In this document: positions 21,601-30,600 of the stretch, one piece after another
Layout of the letters: each line of letters starts with the position of its first letter
Numbering within the stretch: the stretch's first letter is position 1
Origin: Rhodeus uyekii
Lineage: Eukaryota > Chordata > Actinopteri > Cypriniformes > Acheilognathidae
Length of the DNA: 64,000 bases
Assembly (NCBI GenBank): GCA_037043235.1
Contig: JAWRVZ010000180.1
Coordinates: 974,001 to 1,038,000 of the forward strand
Direction of reading: 5' to 3'
The notes under the pieces: generated by a model
What the model was told of the DNA's origin: nothing
Database searches by the model: none
Seen by the model: the letters and a program-made list of their open reading frames with translations, nothing else
Program-made: the position numbers and the translations under genes

Positions 21601-24600
21601 CTAAACTTTTTTTAGCACCATTGGTTTCAGATAAAACGTCTCTGTTATGTACAGAGTCTGATGGAATTTCTAGTTTGTGTAAACATTATATGGACATGTT
21701 ACAAATTTGATTAGTATGAGAAGATCTATCAAATGATATTAATGTTGTGTGGATGTGTTTAACACCTTATGTCATCTGATGTGTTATGTCAGTTCATGTC
21801 AGTCTATGTCAATCTGACTTGTTCTCCACATAAACACAGTGTCACACTTGGTCCTGTCTTTCTGTGTCTTTGTCACTTCCCTGTCACTGAGGTCATGGGG
21901 TCACTTCCTGTTGTCACTCCCTGTCTATCGTGATATCACTTCCTGTTCACTTCCGGGGCTTTCTAGAACCTTCCACACCTTTCTAGTTTCAATTACCTCG
22001 TCAGTGTCTCCAGGTGTTTCCCATGTTTGTCTCTATTTATACCCTCTTGTGTGTCCTGGTCTTTGTCAGTTGTTGATCCTGTTATGTAGTGTTTCTGTCA
22101 TGCTCATGTTTCCTAGTGTGTGGATGCAATCTTTCTGGTTTCTCCTAGTATTCCAAGTCTCCTGGTTTTTGCACAAGTGCCGTTTTCTGTTTGTTATTTA
22201 AAGTGTTTTGTTTGAGAACCTGTTCTCCTCGCTCTGTCCGCATCGCACACGTTCCTGCTCTCCCTTGTTGTAACACACAGCTCTATGAAGCTTCTACTTT
22301 GTGTAAACAATATATAGATGTTACAAATTTGCTGAAACAACATGTGAACAGAGAGTGTTCAAACTCAGAAAACTCTAAAAAGATTTCCTAGCCTGATGGT
22401 ACCTCTTGTGGACAAAACTAGTATTCCAGTCTTTCTAATTTTTCTTTTTATACTAGAGAGTTTATAATTTATTGTGAGCCCTAGGAGCTTCAGAAATACA
22501 TGAAACCTGACACATTTCATCATAATGACTAGTTCTTTACATTTACACAGTTTTGTGAAGTTTCTTGTTTGTGAACAAGATATATAGACTTTTTATTCAC
22601 ATTAGACCAAACCAGAAATATATGAAAAATTGTATCTGCTGAACAGTTCAACTAATCGAAATTTCTTTGATAACTTTTTTCCTTGAGTGTCCCTAGATGA
22701 TTCGTGTGAATTTTCAAGCCAAACGTATGGATGGCCTATGACGAGTGCGAAAAAGTTAAAATTTCAAAAATCTCCAATATTTCGAAAAAACGATTTGATT
22801 GACAGCAGTAGTTCTTGAGGCAAATTTGATCAGTAAGAGGAGATCTATCAGATGATATTAATATTGTGTGGATGCGTCAAACACCACGTGAGTAAAAACG
22901 CAAATAATCTTGTTAGCGCCAACTAGTGTCCGATTTTTTTCAAAATTCTTACAGACATCTAGGGCTATGAGTCAGACACGCCCATCTAGTTTCATTCCGA
23001 TGGACCTTCGTTAAGATGGTCTAATTGATGGTCAAACTTCATTGGCCGATGACGGCAATGTTTATTTAGATACGCCAATATCTTCAGAGACCTAGGGGCC
23101 AACCAAATTCACGATTCCACGGCCGTGACATTTTCAGTGAAATCGGCCACTTTCCGTGAAAACACCCAACAAGCGTGAAATAGTGTTAATTTTTATTGAA
23201 GGGGGAGTTCAGAAGTACCGCAATAACTTTTTATGGTAATTGTTTCATTTAAATAAATTTTATTTGCACGTTTTGCTGAACGTACATAGGACAATTCATT
23301 TTTGCCTATTTTTCTCTCATTTCCATTTCCGGAATAACGGAAAATATAAAAATTAATTTTTTATAATTTCCGTTTCCAGAATAACGGAAAATATGAAAAA
23401 ATATTTTTATAGCCAATGTTATTACATCAGCTATCTCACAGAAGTAATTAGTATAATTACACGCGTTGTATCCTTATTCCTCGCCGTAGGCCTAAATCAT
23501 CATCAACTTATCATGTCTATGAAAAAAGCAAAAAATGTTTCGTGTGAAGAGCAAGACAGTATCCAAAAGACAAGTTGCATGCCGATGCGGGGAGATTATT
23601 TTGCTCGATCTGTAACGTTACCGTTGATCATACGCGTAAAGGGACTATTAACAGGCATTTAGAGTCGTCCGTTCATGAATCGAAAAGAAAGGCGAGTGAA
23701 GAAGCACAGGATGCCAAGATGAAGAACCAGGCGACAATCACTGGAATGTGTTTTCACGGCAAACACAGGCAAAAGAAGACGGACATGTGGCCATTTACGA
23801 ACTCGTTGAAGCATTCACTGAAGCCAACATACCACTGGAAAAACTGTATAATCCAGCCTTGCACACCTACTTGCAAAAAAACGTCTCGAACCTGGAACTG
23901 TTACCTGTGTCTCAACATTTGCGGACAGACTACCAGCAAAAAGTATTTTCTGCACAGACAGAACGTTTAAAGGAAGAGCTGACATCTGCGCAATCGGTTG
24001 CTATTGTTGCGGATGAAGCCAGCGATTCACAGGACAGGTTCGGTTTGCATATTCTGTTTATTCCAGGAATGGACGGTTCGTCCGAGTGTGGTCCAGCCGC
24101 GTATTTGGCTGACATTGTATACCTCGAAAAAGTTAATGCACTTACCGTAAGCCAAAGTGTATTAGCCTGAGTTGCAAGAATGGGCATCCCCTACAGCAAC
24201 GTTAGCGCTTTCGTAACAGATAATGCCAGTTACATGTCCAAAGCGTTTCAGAATATGAAGGTTGTACTGCATAATGCTGTTCATTGTACGTGCAACGCTC
24301 ACATTCTGAGCCTTGTCGGTGAAACGTTGCGAAAAAACGAAAAAGTTCTGGAGGCTCGGGCTCTGGGCAGAGTTCTGGAGGCTCGGGCTCTGGGCAGAGT
24401 TCTGGTGGCTCTGGCTGGGCCGGCTGGAGGACCGGCGGCGGAGGCTCTGGCTGGGCCGGCTGGAGGACCGGCGTGGCTCTAGCTGGACCGGCTGGAGGAC
24501 CAGCGGTGGCACTGGGAGGGCTGGCTGCAAATGCGGAGGCTCTGGGAGAACTGGCTGGACCGATGGATCTGGAGGCTCGGGCTGGACTGGTGGATCCGGA

Positions 24601-27600
24601 GGCTGTGGCAGGGCAGGCTGGAACAGCGGACCTGGAAGCTCGGGCTGGACCGGTGGCTCTGGGAAGGTCGGCTCGACCGGCGGAGGCTCTAGAAGATCTG
24701 GTGGGTCTGGGAGGCCTAGGAAGGCTGGCTTGACCGGCAGAGGCGGTTTGGGCCACGGAAGGTCCAGGTCGGCCGGCGGTCTGGGCCATGGAAGGTCCAG
24801 GTCGGCCGGCGGTTCGGGCCACGGAAGGTATGTCTCTGGCAGACGGATCTCTGGCTCTGGCATTGGCAGACGGATCTCTGGCTCTGGCATTGGCGGACGG
24901 ATCTCTGGCTCTGGCTCCTCAGCCGGGTCTGGGAGATTGGGGAGGTCAACAGTGGCCTGGGGAATCAGTTCACTGGCCTGGGGAATCAGTTCAACACTGG
25001 CCTGTTGTCCCCTCCGTTTACCCCGTTTATGGCGGCGGCTCTGGGGCGTGGCACCGGTTGCAAAGCTCGGGAGCGGGGACTCGGACGTGGAGCTCAGGAT
25101 CAATGACTCGGACACGGAGCTCGGGAGTGATGACCTAATGGCTGCAAGCGTCACCTGGCTGGCTTCGGGCGGTGGAGCGGGCTGTAGAACTGTGGGCGCG
25201 GCGACAGACTGACCAGCGAGGCATACTGGTCCAGGCTGTTTGTCTGCGGGCACAGGTGCAGTCCGCTGATGTGCGGACGAAAGCTCAGGTGAGCGCACTG
25301 CTGTCGAGGGTGAGACGGCTGACTGGGTCTCCTGGGAAACGTATTCCTCTGTGACGCCAACAGTGAATGGGGATCCGAAGAAGGCCAGTACCCAGTCCAC
25401 ATAACCAGCAAAATTATTCCGGGTACCACCCTTAGGCAGGTGTGCCACAACTTGGGGGTTTAGGGTCCAGCGGTAAAAGCCCACCAGGATGTCGTCTGAG
25501 TAATCGGTTAGGCACGCCAGATCTAAAAAGTCCTGGGTGTAATCCTCCAGTGAGCGGTCTCGCTGCTCCAGGCTTAACAGCCTGAATCTTGCCTTCTGCA
25601 GGTCTGCCATCTCAAACAATATTGTCCTTTTGGGGCGACAAACCCGGTCAGTTGTTCTGTTACACTATGGAGAGCAGGAACGTGTGCGATGCGGAGAGGA
25701 AGGACGAGGAGCAACGGGTTCCAATCGGAAACTCTCTTTATTCATAAACGAAAAGAAACAAAACACTTCAAATAGAACATAAACGGCACGTGATACACAA
25801 AACCTGGAGAACTAAGAACATGGAGAAATGGCATCCGCACATTATAAAACAGGATCACGACAGAAACACCACCTAACAGGATCAATGTCAACATTAACAA
25901 CTGACAAAGACCAAGACAGACAAGAGGGCTTATAAAGACAAGGACATGAGACACACCTGGAGACACTGACGAGCTAATTGACACAAGACAGGTGTGGAAG
26001 GTTCTGGAAAGGCCCGGAAGTGAACAGGAAGTGACAAAGACACAGAAAGACAGGACCAAGGGTGACAGGTGGCGTCATTCAAATCGATTTTTATGCATTG
26101 TTCCGGCAGAAAGCGCAGGTACAAGGAGTTCCTCGCTTGAAAAACTGGTACGGAGGTTCCGTTGCCACCGGTACCAGTTGTAACCAGATGGAACAGTTGG
26201 TTTCAAACTGTTTTTCACCACGCGAAATACATACAGTTTTACAAAGATTTCGTGGCTGAGGAACTCGAAATATGAGACGGAACATTTGTGCTAAACGAGT
26301 TGCAAGCGCTACTTGAAGACGGCACTTCAATCGCAGACCGTGTCAACTTTATTGCTGTGAATGCCACGAAGCTTTTGGAAAGCTTAAGCTGGTTTGAGTC
26401 CACACAGGTCCGAATCCATCTGGCGTACAACAAAGTTATGGACTTGTTAGCTTGGGCTGAATTCGAAGCAAGCAGCACAACAGTACCGATCTACAAAAAG
26501 GCTTTCCAGGACACTGCTGACAAGCTCAGTCAGTACTACAGGCCGAGCGGCTCACAGCGATTTTCACAGCCTGGACTGGCCTTCATGAAATCGGTCAGAG
26601 TCTTTGATTTCACACAGGTATCGATGCTGCCATGTGAGGAACTGATAAAGAGTATACCAGGAGCAGATGATCATAGCATCTTAGCCAAGTTTGCAGCCTA
26701 CAAAACAGCAGCAAAAAAAGTTCCGCCGGATACGAGTATAACAGGATTCTGGCGTTCACACAGCAGTCGGTTTCCTCTGCTGAGCCGGCTAGCATTACGC
26801 TACCTTTCTGTACCAACGAACAGCGTTGACGCGGAGAGAAGTGTCAGCCAGTACACAAACGTCAATGAATTTGGTTGGTCTCCAATCATGGCCCATTGGA
26901 CAAAGACCGTGCATGACAGGTTTCAGGTCAATCAGACTAACATGTGACCCTGTACAGGTGATTTAGTGTTTTTTTCACAATATAGTGCCACCAAGTGGTC
27001 AATTGTCGCAGTTTTTTGGTGTTCTTACATGAGTATATGAAGTTTGGTGAGAACACAAATCATCTCTTTGTGTTCCAGAGTTATTGTGATTTTAGCGAAA
27101 CTGGCTCCGCCTTTTCCAAACGTTTTTACTTCGTGTTAAGAGCATGAATAAACGATCAAAATTCCTTTGATAACTTTTGGTCATGAGAGTCTCTAGATGA
27201 TGCGTGTGAAGTGTCGTGTGATTTGGACAAACGGCCTATGAGTTAAAAAAAAAATCAGAAAATTAAAAATGGTGGAAAATTTGAGGCGGAAGTGAAATCA
27301 TTTTTTAAGTCTTGAGCCAAGGGTTCCTGAGATATAAGACACTTGAGTGTACGACAAACGGTTTACGAGTTATGAGCGATTACGTGTTTGTAGTCGCTGC
27401 AGCGCCACCTATTGGCCGATTTGCATCACATTTTGATATGTTCACCCCCAAATTGAGACCTACCATCTGACAAAGATTCAAGTCTCTAAACCTTAAGCTT
27501 CGGTCTGCACAATCTGTTTTACGGCTGCTGAAGAATAATAATACAAATCTTGACAATTAAAATAGGTTTTCAACGCTTCGCGTTTGAACCCCTAAATACT

Positions 27601-30600
27601 TCAAGGGGGAAAACATGACTAAACTTGACCAACTAGAATGAACGAGACAAGACTACACTAGACTAGACTGGACAGGACTGGAGACATCAATGACAAGCAT
27701 GCAGCATCACATGGGGAGAATAAATAGAGAACAAACAAGCTGCATGCAACACAAGACAAAACATAACATAAAACGATCTGCGTGCTACACAGCAACACAC
27801 GCGGACAAGAGCCTGTGCAGCCCGAGTACAGCTTGAAACTGCGTGCACTCACAAAACATAGAGTGCATGAGCAAACACTCGTCTCATGCACTCACAACAG
27901 AAGAGACACGCGGAGCATGAATGTCCAAACCCCCCCCCCCCCAAAAAACAAAACAAAACAGAATAAGACGGTGTTAAAAACCAAATTATCCCGAAGTGCC
28001 AGGATACTAACATCACACCCCGCACACAAGACAACACAGACAAGAGAGCGCACGACTCGTGCACATCCATGTCATCTGACATCTCTTCCATGTCTTCTTT
28101 CATTCGTTTGTTGAAAGGCTGTGTTGTGTGCAAGACCACACAATATCAGATTTTTCTTTTTTAAATAAAAGCTTTGTTAACAGTTTATTTTAGTATAAAA
28201 TACCAAACTTCTCTCTGGTTCCGCTCCCTTTTGTATTTGATCAGTCTTAACCGATTAACTTTTTGGGTTACAGGTTTAACATGGCACCCATTAATGACAG
28301 TGATGTTGGGGTAAAGACTGATTTAATCACGATCAATCCCAGTCAGATCCGGCAAGGGTGAGAAACAAATAACAAAAGAATATACACAATGTATACATTT
28401 TATAGATTATTTAATTGTTTTTATTTATTGTATTGTTTGTGAACATAAAACGTATTCAAAGAAAATGTTAAAGATATAGTTCAGCCAAATAAGTAAAATT
28501 CTGTCATTATTTTCAATGATAAATTATAAACCTTTACAGACAGGCCTACTTTGAGTTATGAGCCTTTTAATCGATGGCTAATGCCAGGGGTCAGCAGTCT
28601 TATGGCACACAAAAGGATACTTTCAATATGTTGAAAGTTTCAAAACAGATATGAGATAATAATTTGTCTTATATCGGAATTGTATTTGTTTTGCGTCACT
28701 TTATAAAATAGGCTGTGACTACGAGGAATGATTAACTCAAAATGTATGTCCAAAGGCAAGTTGGAGGGACTTTATTTAAATGAAATACAGACACGATTCA
28801 TTAAACAGGAGGACTCAATATGCAGGTGACGGAGGTTAAATTGGAATAACAAAAGAATATAACTGTAACAGAGGGGACTCACAGGCAGGGATCCAATTGC
28901 TGTGTCTTTAATAAGAGCAGTCGTACAGGCAGAATGGTCAGGGCAAACAGAGAGATCAAACATAAACGGTAATCCAGGCAGGGGTCAGAAAGGCAGGCAG
29001 TTATCAATCATAAGCGCAAATCCAGGCACAGGTCGGGGCAGGCGGAACAGAATCAGATAGCAGGTAACAGGCAGAAACAGTAACAGGTAAACAGACAGGG
29101 ATGTAAATGCTCAGAATAATAACCAGGGCTAAATCAAGACTTCGCAGTTGTGAAGGGGTGAAGCAGTCTTTTATAGTTCATGTGATGATGATCAGGTGGT
29201 GTGACAAACAAAGATGATAGAGTCCAGGTGTATGCAATCAGTCCAATGTGTGGGTTGCTGGGAAATGTAGTGTGTAGTGTAGAGTCAGTTTATGTGTGTG
29301 AGCTCCCTCTGGTGGCCAGGGAGGGGAGTGCAGAGCTCATATTCATGACAATAACACACAAAAGAAACAACCCACAAGGGGGAAAACATAAACAAGATCA
29401 TAACTCAAAACATAAAACAAACCGGGAAATCGAAAATATTGCCTATGTAGAGATTTCCAAATCACTTTATTATTTTCCTTTCAGTCACTACTTTTTTCTT
29501 AGGTTATGCTTATACTGCAGCCAAATGTGTCCTAAATGTTTTTGCTCATATGCACAAACCAGATGGAGCTGATCTTATCATTCATAATTTGTGCGACTTC
29601 CACATGTGGTACTAAATCCGATACAGGTCAGTTGTTTGGAAATGCCTCCTCAGTCCCAAGAATCAAATTCACACAACATTTACGTCACTCACACTAGAGC
29701 AATATTTGTCACAATTCTTTACTACTTGCAATTTTTAAGTCACTTCAAAGATTTTACATACAATAAGTTATCCAGATGGATAAGAAAGGTGGTCAGTGAA
29801 AAAACAGTTATGTGACAGAGCTCATTAGTATTACAGTGAAAGCTCTACAAGAAAAACACAGTTTGTCTCATAAGTGTTTAAAAACTGATCTCTTTTCGTA
29901 TCATCGTCTTTACTTTTTAGATTTCCTATGCAGATCACATTAAAAATAAATTCATAATCCCTTATCTTTATGTCCTTCATGTTTATCTTCATATGACAGT
30001 GTACTGCATGACGTCTTATCATTCTTTTGCACATGCAGGTCAGTTCAGGACCATGATCTGTTTGCACTGTAATCTGACATTGACCACATTTAAAACAATA
30101 AAACAATGTATCTGAGCAATAAATCAGAATTGAGCACTAAAGCTCGCAGTGTGAACTTAGCCTTAGACCATAAACAGCTCAGTAGGCTTTAGATCTGCAT
30201 TTTTCAGCGAGTGAATCTTAATATGTTGGTGGTTTGTTTGTGTCTCTGCAGTTACAGAAATATGCAAAAGCATCGAGGACCATTAATGCATCGTGTGAGT
30301 ATGTACGGAAATGCGTCTCTGATCATGCCTGCTTTTGCAAGCCCATTAAACACTAAACTCTCAGTCAACACTCTCAAATCGCTTTGGCCTCCCAACCCTG
30401 AGCTGCGGGTGGTCTTCTTTAGCTCCAGCTACATCAAGACACTGGACCGTTTCTGGAAAGGGCAGGGCCTGAATGGGAGACGCCTCTCTACAGGTTTTAT
30501 GCTAACCAATGTTGCACTAGAGCTGTGTGATCATGTGAACCTTTATGGATTCTGGCCTTTTGACATCAATCTGGAAAAGCAGATTATTCCACATCACTAC

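Larger units (their letters stand above)
24343..26067 (-). mobile_element. Truncated Gypsy element: 5' LTR, leader, gag
   Basis: Inserted on the minus strand inside the hAT transposase. The 5' LTR is at 25658-26067, followed (minus sense) by a leader and gag. Everything downstream of the gag Pro-rich tail is missing at about 24343, where hAT coding sequence is reached. Confidence 0.75.

Noticed and set aside
24313..25212. Long Gly-rich + strand frame
   Set aside because: It is the antisense of the Pro-rich gag repeats; no domain and no start context.
29831..30106. Cys-rich minus-strand frame in intron 8
   Set aside because: No recognisable zinc-finger spacing, AT-rich tail, and no splice or promoter context.
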